From Candidatus Competibacteraceae bacterium (lineage in GTDB: Bacteria; Pseudomonadota; Gammaproteobacteria; Competibacterales; Competibacteraceae), in contig CP065007.1 in assembly GCA_016699715.1 (NCBI GenBank), positions 1,674,001 to 1,738,000 of the forward strand: 64,000 nt of DNA. Reading direction: 5' to 3'. The translations under genes and the position numbers were made by a program. Below are positions 1 through 8,309 of this stretch, one piece after another. Within the stretch, counting starts at the first letter, position 1; each line of letters opens with the position of its first letter. The notes beneath the pieces were generated by a model. The model saw nothing but the letters and a program-made list of their open reading frames with translations. It ran no database searches and had not been told where the DNA came from.

Positions 1-1
1 G

Positions 2-163
2 AAACTCGGCCCGCGCGGCGGTCATGTCGGCTTCGTTGCCGGGCGCTGGCCGTGGCGGGCGGAATATTGGCTGGAACAAAGGATTCCCGAGTTTCTGGCA
101 ACACGGTGGAGCGACTCAGGCACCCGCCTGGTGGAAGCGACAGCGCTCACCCCCCCGCCGTAA
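2..163 (+). CDS. Alpha/beta hydrolase, YheT-like, C-terminal end (5' partial)
   Basis: This is the last 53 codons of a gene entering from the left edge, read in frame 2 and ending with TAA at 161-163. The visible protein contains GPRGGHVGFV followed by WLEQRIPEFL. This matches the C-terminus of YheT-type alpha/beta hydrolases, where the His of GGHVGF is the catalytic histidine. The nucleophile and acid lie outside the window. The gene converges on the acyl carrier protein gene and their 3' ends overlap by 17 bp. The family call rests only on this short end, and the substrate is unknown. Confidence 0.7.
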   Translation, partial: KLGPRGGHVGFVAGRWPWRAEYWLEQRIPEFLATRWSDSGTRLVEATALTPPP

Positions 164-404
164 CCTTGCCGCGGACAAACTCATGGACCTTGCCCAAGGT
201 TTCGAAGGTTTCGGCACTAATCTCGTCGTCAGCAACCTCAATATCGAACTGCTGCTCCAAGGCATAGATCAAGGTCACCACCGCCATCGAGTCGAACTCC
301 GGGATGCTCCCCAGCAGCGGCGTATCCGGGCCGAGCCGCAGGACCCGATCTCCCAACTGCAATATTTCGCCGACCAACTGCCGCACGTCATCGAACTCGA
401 CCAT
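147..404 (-). CDS. Acyl carrier protein
   Basis: This is an 85-residue acidic protein with the carrier-protein signature DSM at the start of helix II (PEFDSMAVV). The Ser there is the expected 4'-phosphopantetheine site. Helices on both sides fit a single stand-alone ACP domain. I start at ATG 404 because GAGGAGG lies 8 bp upstream; a TTG one codon earlier is less likely. It is preceded on the same strand, after 117 bp, by two TPR-methyltransferase genes. Carrier proteins outside the fab operon usually serve a dedicated acyl or aminoacyl transfer, but no acyltransferase or synthetase is visible next to it, so the client pathway is unknown. It lacks the usual AcpP sequence and is not the housekeeping copy. 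Confidence 0.85.
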   Translation of the reverse strand: MVEFDDVRQLVGEILQLGDRVLRLGPDTPLLGSIPEFDSMAVVTLIYALEQQFDIEVADDEISAETFETLGKVHEFVRGKVTAGG

Positions 405-521
405 CAAAACCGCCTCCTCGGGATGGGAAAAAAGGCGACGCGCGGCGGCCGGCGAGTTGCCGGCCGCCGCGCGCGCCGAGAGCTTGTCAAGATAGTCTTG
501 CCGATGACAAGAATCCAGCGG

Positions 522-1946
522 TTAGCTGATCGGGGCGACGGACTGGCGGGCCAGCACCACATAACCCATCATGGGCTGGTCACATTCCCGCCGCAGCGTG
601 GCTGTCGTCATCGAGTGGATTTCCAGGCCTGCTTCCGCCAAGGCCTGCCGCAAATACTCGGCCGCATGGCAATAACGGCCACTGTGATTGATGCGAAATC
701 CGCCCGGCGGCGCATCCCCCGTCACGGCTTCCGCCGTAAACGCCAACCAACCACCAGGGCGCAAGGCGGCGGCGGCGGCGGCGAACACCGCTTCCAACGC
801 CCCGAAATACACCAGCGTATCGGCCGAAACGATCAGGTCGTAGGCTTGGAGCCGCCTCGCCAGAAACGCGGTCAGCTCGGCGACGACCAACTCATCATAA
901 CCACCTCGCTCGCGTGCCTTGTCCAACATGCGCGGCGACAGATCCACACCGACCAGATGGCGGGCATGGGGATGCAACAGCGGCGCGCACAAACCGGTGC
1001 CGCAGCCAGCGTCCAGAACATCCAGACCGGCGGCGGGCGTACCCAACACTTCGGCGATCCGCTCCGCGATGACCGCCGGCGCCTGATAGTTCAACTCCTG
1101 CACCAAATGCTGGTCGAACCCCTCCGCATACCGATCGAACAGATACGTCACGTAGGCATCGGAAGCGCGTACCGGCGTCTGATCCTGCCCGAACCAGGCC
1201 GCCAAGCGATGCTGGGCGATCGGATCGTCCGGCATCAACCGTAGCCAGAATTGCAGCAAATTCAGCGCGGCCTTGCTATCTCCCAATTGGAACACGGCGT
1301 TGCCCAACACCATCCGTGCGTCTTCGGACCGTCCCATGCGATGCAGTAAGCCACCCAACTGCTCGATGGCCTCCTCGTGGCCGGCATCGCAGCGCAGCGC
1401 GGCCTCCTGGGCGACAATCGCTTCTTCAAACTGCCCCAACTCGGCCAGCACCAGGCCGAGGCGGTGGTGGATTTCAGCGCTTGCGGGGCGCCGCTCGCTG
1501 GCCTGGCGGTACGCCTCCAGCGCTTCCGGCAGCCGCCCCAACCCCCTGAGCACCGCGCCCATATTCACGCAGGCTTCCACCTCATCCGCTCTGTAAATGG
1601 TCGCCTGCCGGTAGGCGGCGATAGCATCTTCGTAGCGCTTCTGGACGATCAGCACGTTGCCCAGATTGGTATATGCCGCCGCATAATCGGGCGCGTTGCG
1701 GATGGCCCGGCGAATGAACTGTTCCGCCTGGGTCGATTGCCCCCGTTGCTGCATGAGAATTCCCAGAAAATTCAAGGCTTCCGGGTGATCGGGCTGGGCA
1801 TCGAGCACCCGCTGGTAAAATACCTGCGCCTGGGTCAGATCGCCCTGGCGATGCCGTGTCATCGCCTGATCAAACCATCCGGCCACCACCGTGGTCCGCA
1901 AATCGCCGCCAGACGTTTGATCCAACTTCTTAGCATTGTCGCTCAC
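522..1946 (-). CDS. TPR-repeat SAM-dependent methyltransferase (paralog 1)
   Basis: The protein has 474 residues. The N-terminal 250 or so residues are tandem TPR helices (repeats such as NLGNVLIVQKRYEDAIAAYR). The C-terminal 200 form a class I methyltransferase with motif I LDAGCGTGLCAPLL and a following acidic strand end (VGVDLSPRML). TPR-methyltransferases of this type are common in proteobacteria and are often annotated simply as TPR proteins; their targets are largely unknown. I choose GTG 1946 because GAGGAGG sits about 5 bp upstream; a longer TTG start at 1982 would overlap the upstream gene. It follows its paralog with only 10 bp between them, so the two are co-transcribed and probably arose by tandem duplication. 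Confidence 0.85.
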   Translation of the reverse strand: MSDNAKKLDQTSGGDLRTTVVAGWFDQAMTRHRQGDLTQAQVFYQRVLDAQPDHPEALNFLGILMQQRGQSTQAEQFIRRAIRNAPDYAAAYTNLGNVLIVQKRYEDAIAAYRQATIYRADEVEACVNMGAVLRGLGRLPEALEAYRQASERRPASAEIHHRLGLVLAELGQFEEAIVAQEAALRCDAGHEEAIEQLGGLLHRMGRSEDARMVLGNAVFQLGDSKAALNLLQFWLRLMPDDPIAQHRLAAWFGQDQTPVRASDAYVTYLFDRYAEGFDQHLVQELNYQAPAVIAERIAEVLGTPAAGLDVLDAGCGTGLCAPLLHPHARHLVGVDLSPRMLDKARERGGYDELVVAELTAFLARRLQAYDLIVSADTLVYFGALEAVFAAAAAALRPGGWLAFTAEAVTGDAPPGGFRINHSGRYCHAAEYLRQALAEAGLEIHSMTTATLRRECDQPMMGYVVLARQSVAPIS

Positions 1947-1956
1947 TGGCGCCTCC

Positions 1957-3345
1957 TCAAGCTTGCCTCGACCACGTTTCAACCTCTGTCACTGGCAAGA
2001 GCTTGCGCGCCAGCACCAGGAACCCGACGACCGGTTGGCCGCCTTCCAGACGTAAATCCACGGTTTCCAGAGTTTCGATCGCCATGCCGGCCCGGACCAG
2101 TTCTCGGCGCAGATAGGCTTCGGCATGGCGGTAGCGACCGCTGCGATCCAGCAGGAACTCCTCCGCTTCCCCACCCTCGCCTCGCTCCACGGTAAACGCC
2201 AGCCAACCCTCGGGCCGCAGGGCGGCGGCGGCGGCGACCAACACCGGCCGCAGATTGCCAAAATAAATCAGAGTATCCGCCGACACGATCAGGTCATGAG
2301 ACGCTGGTCGGGCGGTGAGGAACGCGGTCAGCTCCGCGACCGCCAATTCGTCGTAACCCCCCCGCGCCCGCGCGCGCTCCACCATGCGCGGCGACAGATC
2401 GACTCCGACCAAACGGCGGGCGTAAGGACGCAACAGCGGCCCACAAAGCCCCGTGCCGCAACCGGCGTCCAATATCTCCAGCGACTGGGTCGGCACGCCC
2501 AGCGCCGTGCCGACTTCCCGAGCAATCAACTCCGGCGCCCGATATTCCAGCCGGCGCAGGTGGTCGTCGAAGCTGTCGGCCATGCCATCGAACAGTTCCT
2601 GGACATAATCGTCCGCCGCCCGCGCCGGCGCGGCGCGCCCGGAATGCGCCGCCAACAGATGCCGGGCGACCGGGTTGGCCGGATCTTGTTCCAACCAGCG
2701 TCGGAACAATTCGGCGGCTTCCTCGCTGCGATTGAGCCGGTACAACAGCATACCCAAACTCTTATAAGCGGAAGCATGGCCGGGCCGCAGTCGGATCGCC
2801 TCGCGGTGCGCGGTCACCGCTTCTTCATAGCGCTCCAGCATCGTCAGCGCCTTGCCCAAGTTGAGATGGACCTCTGGCAAGCGCTGATCCAAGGCAAGCG
2901 CCTGCTGACAGGCCACTACCGCTTCCTCGAACCGGCCGGACCGCCGCAGCATCACACCAAGATTGCAGCGGGCACCGAGATTGCCGGGCGCCAGCTCAAT
3001 GGCCTGGCGATAAGCCGCCGCTGCCTCATCGAACCGCTCCATGGCGGCCAGCACGTTGCCCAGGTTATTGTGGGCGTCCGCATAGCGTGGCTTCAATTCG
3101 AGCGCTTGGCGGATCAACTTGACGGCGCCGTCGTTATCGCGCCGCTGCGCGGCAAGCACGCCCAGAAAATGCAGGGCATCGACCTGCCGTGGATTCCGGC
3201 GGAGTGTCTGGCGATAAAGCGCTTCCGCCGCATCAAGTTGCCCTTGCCGCTGCATGGCAATCGCTTGCTCGACCCATTGTGCTTCGCTGGCAGGCGCATC
3301 CGAGCGCACCGCGCCGGCGAGCGCCCTACGTTGCTTGCGATTCAT
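1957..3345 (-). CDS. TPR-repeat SAM-dependent methyltransferase (paralog 2)
   Basis: This 462-residue protein has the same architecture as its downstream neighbour: about seven TPR units, then a methyltransferase domain with motif I LDAGCGTGLCGPLL and VGVDLSPRMVERA. The N-terminus MNRKQRRA is a recurrent opening in this TPR-methyltransferase family. The methyltransferase halves of the two paralogs are clearly more alike than the TPR halves, which suggests the same chemistry with different binding partners. The ATG at 3345 lies inside the 3' end of the preceding gene (20 bp overlap), so translation is probably coupled. The acceptor substrate cannot be predicted. Confidence 0.85.
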   Translation of the reverse strand: MNRKQRRALAGAVRSDAPASEAQWVEQAIAMQRQGQLDAAEALYRQTLRRNPRQVDALHFLGVLAAQRRDNDGAVKLIRQALELKPRYADAHNNLGNVLAAMERFDEAAAAYRQAIELAPGNLGARCNLGVMLRRSGRFEEAVVACQQALALDQRLPEVHLNLGKALTMLERYEEAVTAHREAIRLRPGHASAYKSLGMLLYRLNRSEEAAELFRRWLEQDPANPVARHLLAAHSGRAAPARAADDYVQELFDGMADSFDDHLRRLEYRAPELIAREVGTALGVPTQSLEILDAGCGTGLCGPLLRPYARRLVGVDLSPRMVERARARGGYDELAVAELTAFLTARPASHDLIVSADTLIYFGNLRPVLVAAAAALRPEGWLAFTVERGEGGEAEEFLLDRSGRYRHAEAYLRRELVRAGMAIETLETVDLRLEGGQPVVGFLVLARKLLPVTEVETWSRQA

Positions 3346-3997
3346 CGGCGTCGTCCCGAATGTCTGATTGGGCTCTCCGGCGGTGCATCCAGAAGGGAAG
3401 GCTGCGGCCGGTTTTTCTCATCCAGCGCAGCAGCAGCGAGTCCCCGCTGAATTCAATCACCCAATAGGTTCGTTCCGGTTCTTCGACGCCTTCCCAGCAC
3501 AATAGCAACTCCTGCCCGCGCAATTCCCAGCGGCCAACGGCTTCCGTTGCCGATTCCATCGCCATCCACTGAAAAGAGCCGTCCTCGCTCAACCGCAAGC
3601 TTTCATCGTCGGAACACCACTCGCCAATCAATTCCTCCGGTGCCGGCACTCGCAGCAGAGCTTCCAAGGGGTCGCAACAGCCCGGTCGCACCGCCCGCGC
3701 TACTCGCGGCGCGGGCGGCATCGGTGGCAGTGCCGACACCGAGGGCACCTGTGGCGGTCGTTTTTGGGATAGCGCCCGCAGGTCACGCGCCAGGTAATTT
3801 TGTTCGACGACCTGACCGAGCCATTCCCCGTCGTATTTCCATACCGAACCTTGGGCGTCGCGCCAGCCTAGATAACGTCCGGTTCTGTCAAACAGCCGAT
3901 CATTCTTGAAAAAGCCCGCGTAGACTCCGGTCCATTTGAAAACGACGGCACATGGTTCCTGATCGCTGTTCAAAAACTCAAAATCATAAGCTTCCAT
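3326..3997 (-). CDS. Hypothetical protein with an N-terminal YxGW-type beta-repeat domain
   Basis: This is a 223-residue soluble protein. Residues 1-75 carry short aromatic repeats (GRYLGWRDAQGSVWKYDGEW), which resemble the small '4-fold beta flower' type of domain. A Pro/Ala-rich linker (about residues 80-115) follows. The C-terminal 95 residues (GEWCSDDESLRLSEDGSFQW and YWVIEFSGDSLLLRW) look like a lipocalin-like beta sheet. There is no signal peptide and no recognisable catalytic motif. It is the first gene of a leftward unit with the two TPR-methyltransferases, overlapping the next gene by 20 bp. Function is unknown, and the domain resemblance is tentative. Confidence 0.6.
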   Translation of the reverse strand: MEAYDFEFLNSDQEPCAVVFKWTGVYAGFFKNDRLFDRTGRYLGWRDAQGSVWKYDGEWLGQVVEQNYLARDLRALSQKRPPQVPSVSALPPMPPAPRVARAVRPGCCDPLEALLRVPAPEELIGEWCSDDESLRLSEDGSFQWMAMESATEAVGRWELRGQELLLCWEGVEEPERTYWVIEFSGDSLLLRWMRKTGRSLPFWMHRRRAQSDIRDDADESQAT

Positions 3998-4107
3998 CGT
4001 AATTTCTCAGCGTCGCCTCAATTCGTACAACCAGCATCTGTCTGTGGGCTCGATGGCCCAAGTCAAGAGATCAAAGGATTGAGAAATACTAAACCGGGTA
4101 TTGAAAA

Positions 4108-4545
4108 TCAGGGCTTATAATCGATATCCATTGGCATACCATGGCGCTTCAACCAATCCAATGCTTTCTCAGCTTGGGAAATTGGGAGGTTACCAACACA
4201 TTTCTTGGTGGTGTAATACTTACCATCCGAAGATTCGTAAAGATAGAGTAAATATTCTTCATTAAGTTGAAACTCAAACGCACAGGTCGTGGCGGTTAAT
4301 ACACTCACTTCATTCTGGATTTTTTTCTTCCAAACCTTGGATACGCTGATTCTTGCCGTTGCACCCTCCTTATTAATATCTCCCTTGACAGCCATCACCT
4401 TGCCCCACAGCACGATATCCGCCTGTTTATAAGCGGCTATCGGTGAAATCGAACCAGGACAACGGCAGGCAAAACCCACTGTTGGCAACATCAACAGGAG
4501 AACGGTCAGGAATGCCCCTCTGCAAAAAAAATTTTGTGTGATCAT
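4108..4545 (-). CDS. Exported NTR/TIMP-like protein, candidate metalloprotease inhibitor
   Basis: The protein has 145 residues. Residues 1-26 form a signal peptide (hydrophobic run AFLTVLLLMLPTVGFA). Cleavage after A26 would expose Cys27 as the mature N-terminus in the context C-R-C-P-G. The position before the Cys is not a good lipobox (G-F-A-C). Four mature cysteines lie at 1, 3, 62 and 90. This spacing closely follows the N-terminal domain of tissue inhibitors of metalloproteinases (1, 3, 70, 99), where free Cys1 chelates the catalytic zinc. The segment AYKQADIVLWGKV also fits that fold. It lies 201 bp downstream of a HExxH peptidase gene on the same strand. A role as periplasmic immunity protein is inferred. 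The region is more AT-rich than its neighbours. Confidence 0.7.
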   Translation of the reverse strand: MITQNFFCRGAFLTVLLLMLPTVGFACRCPGSISPIAAYKQADIVLWGKVMAVKGDINKEGATARISVSKVWKKKIQNEVSVLTATTCAFEFQLNEEYLLYLYESSDGKYYTTKKCVGNLPISQAEKALDWLKRHGMPMDIDYKP

Positions 4546-4635
4546 AATATTATGGCACCCTCACTTATACGCAGTTGAAACCCGCCACCGCCGTTACCAA
4601 CCTAGCGCCATGCTCTTGTCAGTTAGCGTTCAAGT

Positions 4636-4666
4636 CCTCTCCTTTTCGCATTGCAAAAAGAGAGGG
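4636..4666 (-). other. Hairpin between peptidase and TIMP-like genes
   Basis: An imperfect stem of about 10 bp (CCTCTCCTTTT pairing with AAAAAGAGAGG, one bulged C) encloses a short loop in the 201-bp gap between the two genes. It lacks a clear U-tract on the minus strand, so it could be a weak terminator, an attenuator or an mRNA-stability element. Nothing else is evident in this gap. Confidence 0.35.
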
Positions 4667-4746
4667 GTATTTTCAGACAGCCACCGGTGATATGTTTAGT
4701 GCCAGACTGGCAATTAATCCTTACTTGTCAAAATGATAAATGCAAA

Positions 4747-5223
4747 TCACCCCGAAATATTCGGGTCGTAAGGCGTATGTGGATCATCAACTCCAGTGGT
4801 CAACTCCGACTGCTTACCCAACCTACACGCAAGGACCGCTCGCTCTGCCCGTTTGTCTGCTCCACCCGGCGCTCCGTCGGTATGCGCCAATTCATGAATC
4901 AAAGTCGCCAGCACCGTCCAACGACCAATCCTAAAAGCTCTCCTTGAAATAGCGATCTCTTTACCGCTGACTTGATTTGTCTCGCCGTAGGCATTCATGG
5001 TGGCATGGTAATTCACCCATATCGTATTGTCTGCAAGCAACTCTGTGAGCGATTTGCCATCGGGTAAGGTACGGAAATACGCATTGGCCGAATTGAATTT
5101 ACTGGCTATCTCCTTCGCTTTTGTGCGCGCCCATCGCATGCTGCCCTGATATTCAGCAGGAATAGCAACATAACCAGCTTCAGAGCTTACATGATCACCA
5201 ATATTGATCTGCATAGTTGCCAT
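4747..5223 (-). CDS. HExxH zinc metallopeptidase-like protein, possible T6SS effector
   Basis: This is a 158-residue protein with the zinc motif HELAH at residues 110-114, a candidate third ligand E127 (ADKRAERA, 13 residues after the second His), and no signal peptide or membrane segment. The N-terminal half (residues 1-100) is unfamiliar. A strong ribosome site, AAGGAGGTG, lies 7 bp before ATG 5223; M4 is an alternative. It is the first gene downstream of clpV, where the related HSI-I locus carries vgrG and cargo, and it is followed by an exported TIMP-like protein. Peptidase activity is inferred from the motif. The effector role is inferred from position, small size and the neighbouring putative inhibitor. 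Base composition is lower in GC than the T6SS genes. Confidence 0.7.
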   Translation of the reverse strand: MATMQINIGDHVSSEAGYVAIPAEYQGSMRWARTKAKEIASKFNSANAYFRTLPDGKSLTELLADNTIWVNYHATMNAYGETNQVSGKEIAISRRAFRIGRWTVLATLIHELAHTDGAPGGADKRAERAVLACRLGKQSELTTGVDDPHTPYDPNISG

Positions 5224-5474
5224 AGGAGCACCTCCTTACATTTGGCTCAACTGAAATTGCGCAAAATACACAAACCTAAAAATCAGGTCAGTATGCCATT
5301 TGTGGCAAACATGCGCTACTTGGTTTTATAGAAAGCACTTTCCATACCAACCCAAGCGACTCTATCCTGCGGAGCAACTCCATCCTGATTAATGCTCTAT
5401 TAGCTTGGGGAGCCAGCCCAGAATAACCTCCTCTAGTTCATTCTGGACCGGTTCATTTCAGTCCTAAGCCACTC

Positions 5475-8159
5475 TCATTCAAACTCGAAACCAAACTCCC
5501 CATCCACGACCTTAATTTGCACCCGCGAAACCGGTTTGCCTTCCACCATCCGATTCAGGAATTCCTGACTGATCGCCGGCAACACGGTGTTGGTCAGAAT
5601 CGCGTCCACCATTCGCCCACCGCTCTCCAGTTCCGTGCAGCGACTGACGATCAACTTCACCACCTCGTCGTCATAGCCGAATGGGACCTTGTGGTTCTCC
5701 AAAACCCGTTTCTGAACCCGTCCCAATTGCAGGCGCACGATATCGCCGATCATCTCGTCGCTAAGCGGGTAATAGGGAATCGTCACCAACCGGCCGAGCA
5801 GCGCCGGCGGAAATACCTTGAGCAACGGTTCCCGCAGTGCCTTGGCCAAGCCATCGGGGTCGGGCAACAAATCCGGGTCCTTGCACATGCCCATGATCAA
5901 ATCGGTACCGACGTTGGTGGTTAGCAGGATCAGGGTGTTTTTAAAGTCGATGTGCCGCCCCTCGCCATCTTCCATCCACCCCTTGTCGAACACCTGGAAG
6001 AAGATTTCATGCACATCGTGATGCGCCTTCTCCACCTCATCCAGCAGCACCACACTGTAGGGCCGGCGGCGCACCGCCTCGGTCAACACACCGCCCTCAC
6101 CATAGCCGACATAACCCGGCGGCGCGCCCTTGAGCGTGGAAACGGTGTGCGCTTCCTGAAACTCGCTCATGTTGATGGTGATGACGTTCTGCTCACCGCC
6201 GTACAGCGCCTCGGCCAGCGCCAACGCCGTCTCGGTCTTGCCCACGCCGGACGGGCCGGCCAGCATGAACACGCCGATCGGCTTGCTGGGGTTGTCCAAT
6301 GCAGCGCGCGAGGTCTGAATCCGCCGGGCGATCATATCCAGGGCATGGCGCTGGCCGATGATGCGGCGGTTGATGATGTCGGCCAGCTTGAGCACGGTTT
6401 CGATTTCGTTCTTGACCATGCGTCCGACCGGAATGCCGGTCCAGTCGGCAACCACCGAGGCCACCGCCTGAGCGTCCACGCTGGGCAGAATCAGCGGTGT
6501 TTCGCCCTGTAATTCGTGCAGTCGGGTTTGGAGATCCTTCAGCTCCGCCAGCCAGGTCTGCCGTTCCGGATCGGGTTCGGTTACAGAGGAGGTATCGACT
6601 GCACCGCCGTCACCGCGCAGCTTGGCCCGCAGTTCCAGAACCTGGTCCACCAAGCCTTTTTCTTCCTGCCAACGGGCATCCAGTTGCCCCAATCGCAGCT
6701 GCTCGGCCTGCAACTTCTCGGTGGCGTCGTTCTGACGTTGAGCGGTATCGATGCCGACCACCGTCTCGCGACCGATGATCTCCAGTTCGGTGTTCAGCCC
6801 TTCGATGCGGCGGCGGCAGTCTTCGACCTCGGCCGGCACCGCGTGCAGGCTGATCGCCACCCGGGCGCTGGCGGTATCCAGCAGGCTGACCGCCTTGTCC
6901 GGCAACTGCCGGGCCGGGATGTAGCGATGCGACAGCTTGACCGCCGCCTCCAGCGCCTCGTCGAGAATCTGCACCCGATGATGCTGCTCCATGGTCGAGG
7001 CCATCCCGCGCATCATCAGGATGGTTTTTTCCTCGCTGGGCTCGCCGACCTGCACCACCTGAAAACGGCGGGTCAGCGCGGGATCTTTCTCGATGTGCTT
7101 TTTGTACTCGGCCCAGGTAGTGGCGGCGATGGTGCGCAATTTACCGCGCGCCAGCGCTGGCTTGAGCAGGTTGGCGGCGTCGCCGGTACCGGCCGCGCCG
7201 CCAGCGCCGATCAGGGTATGGGCCTCGTCGATGAACAGGATGATCGGCTTGGGCGAGGATTGCACCTCGTCGATCACCTGCCGCAGCCGGTTCTCGAACT
7301 CGCCCTTCATGCTGGCCCCGGCCTGGAGGAGGCCGACGTCCAACACCCGCAGCGTCACGTCCTGCAACGGCGGCGGCACATCACCGGAAGCGATGCGTTG
7401 GGCGAAACCTTCGACCACCGCCGTCTTGCCCACGCCGGCCTCGCCGGTCAGGATCGGGTTGTTCTGGCGGCGGCGCATCAGAATATCGACGATCTGACGG
7501 ATTTCCTCATCACGGCCGACGATGGGGTCCAGTTCACCCTTGCGCGCCCGCTCGGTCAGATCCACCGAAAAGCGTTGCAGGGCTTCCTGCTTGCCCATCT
7601 GCGCCGGCGCCACGGCCTCGCTGGCCTCGCCGGGCGCCGCGCCGCCGCCGACCTGGGAACCGTCCGCGGCGCGCAACCCGGTTTCCGGCGAGGCGGCGAC
7701 GATATCGCCAAACCGGTCACCCAGTTCGTCCAGCTTGACCTTGTCGAATTCGCGCGAGATGGCCAGCAGCACGTTGCGCAGGTCCGGCGTCCTCAGCATC
7801 CCGATCAGCAGGTGACCGGTGCGCACCTGGGCGTCCTTGAACATCAAGGTCGCGCACACCCAGCCACTCTCCACCGCCGCATCGACATGGGAGGACAGAT
7901 CGGAAATCGACGTCGAGCCGCGCGGCAACCGGTCCAGGGCCTCGGTGAAATCCTTGGCCAGCCGCGACGGATTCAAACTGAAGTGTTGGATGATCCGGTG
8001 CAGATCCGAATCCTGCAATTGCAGGATTTGATGCAGCCAGTGCACCAGCTCTACATAAGGATTCCCACGCAGCTTGCAGAAAACGGTGGCGCTTTCGATG
8101 GCTTTATAGCCCAGACTGTTCAGCTTACCGAATGCGGTGACACGACTGATTTCGGCCAT
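5475..8159 (-). CDS. clpV: T6SS AAA+ ATPase ClpV/TssH
   Basis: ClpV disassembles contracted TssB/TssC sheaths so that subunits can be reused. The 894-residue protein has an N-terminal Clp-N type domain, a first AAA+ module with Walker A GEAGVGKTA near residue 240, a coiled-coil middle domain, and a second AAA+ module with GPSGVGKTE near residue 600, in the order and length of the ClpV1 family. I choose ATG 8159 (MAEISRV), the canonical start; an upstream GTG at 8195 would add 12 unlikely residues. It is the last recognisable tss gene of the leftward arm, 150 bp after tssG. Confidence 0.96.
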   Translation of the reverse strand: MAEISRVTAFGKLNSLGYKAIESATVFCKLRGNPYVELVHWLHQILQLQDSDLHRIIQHFSLNPSRLAKDFTEALDRLPRGSTSISDLSSHVDAAVESGWVCATLMFKDAQVRTGHLLIGMLRTPDLRNVLLAISREFDKVKLDELGDRFGDIVAASPETGLRAADGSQVGGGAAPGEASEAVAPAQMGKQEALQRFSVDLTERARKGELDPIVGRDEEIRQIVDILMRRRQNNPILTGEAGVGKTAVVEGFAQRIASGDVPPPLQDVTLRVLDVGLLQAGASMKGEFENRLRQVIDEVQSSPKPIILFIDEAHTLIGAGGAAGTGDAANLLKPALARGKLRTIAATTWAEYKKHIEKDPALTRRFQVVQVGEPSEEKTILMMRGMASTMEQHHRVQILDEALEAAVKLSHRYIPARQLPDKAVSLLDTASARVAISLHAVPAEVEDCRRRIEGLNTELEIIGRETVVGIDTAQRQNDATEKLQAEQLRLGQLDARWQEEKGLVDQVLELRAKLRGDGGAVDTSSVTEPDPERQTWLAELKDLQTRLHELQGETPLILPSVDAQAVASVVADWTGIPVGRMVKNEIETVLKLADIINRRIIGQRHALDMIARRIQTSRAALDNPSKPIGVFMLAGPSGVGKTETALALAEALYGGEQNVITINMSEFQEAHTVSTLKGAPPGYVGYGEGGVLTEAVRRRPYSVVLLDEVEKAHHDVHEIFFQVFDKGWMEDGEGRHIDFKNTLILLTTNVGTDLIMGMCKDPDLLPDPDGLAKALREPLLKVFPPALLGRLVTIPYYPLSDEMIGDIVRLQLGRVQKRVLENHKVPFGYDDEVVKLIVSRCTELESGGRMVDAILTNTVLPAISQEFLNRMVEGKPVSRVQIKVVDGEFGFEFE

Positions 8160-8309
8160 AGGTTCAGACTCCCAGCGGCATTGACAGGTAGACACGCGAG
8201 GTCAAGAGCCAAGGTCAGGGTCAGGGTCAGGTGAGGAGGTCTCCAGCCAGCCTTCGGCCCTTTACCGCTCTCACCTTTAACCGGTCGCCTTTAACCCTTC
8301 ACCTCAAGA

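Noticed and set aside
24..1244. Long plus-strand open frame across the ACP and first TPR-methyltransferase
   Set aside because: It is antisense to two recognised genes, has no domain and follows from high GC at third positions.
6516..8234. 572-codon plus-strand open frame opposite clpV
   Set aside because: It runs exactly antisense to a well-conserved ATPase gene and its composition is that of a reverse-frame shadow.
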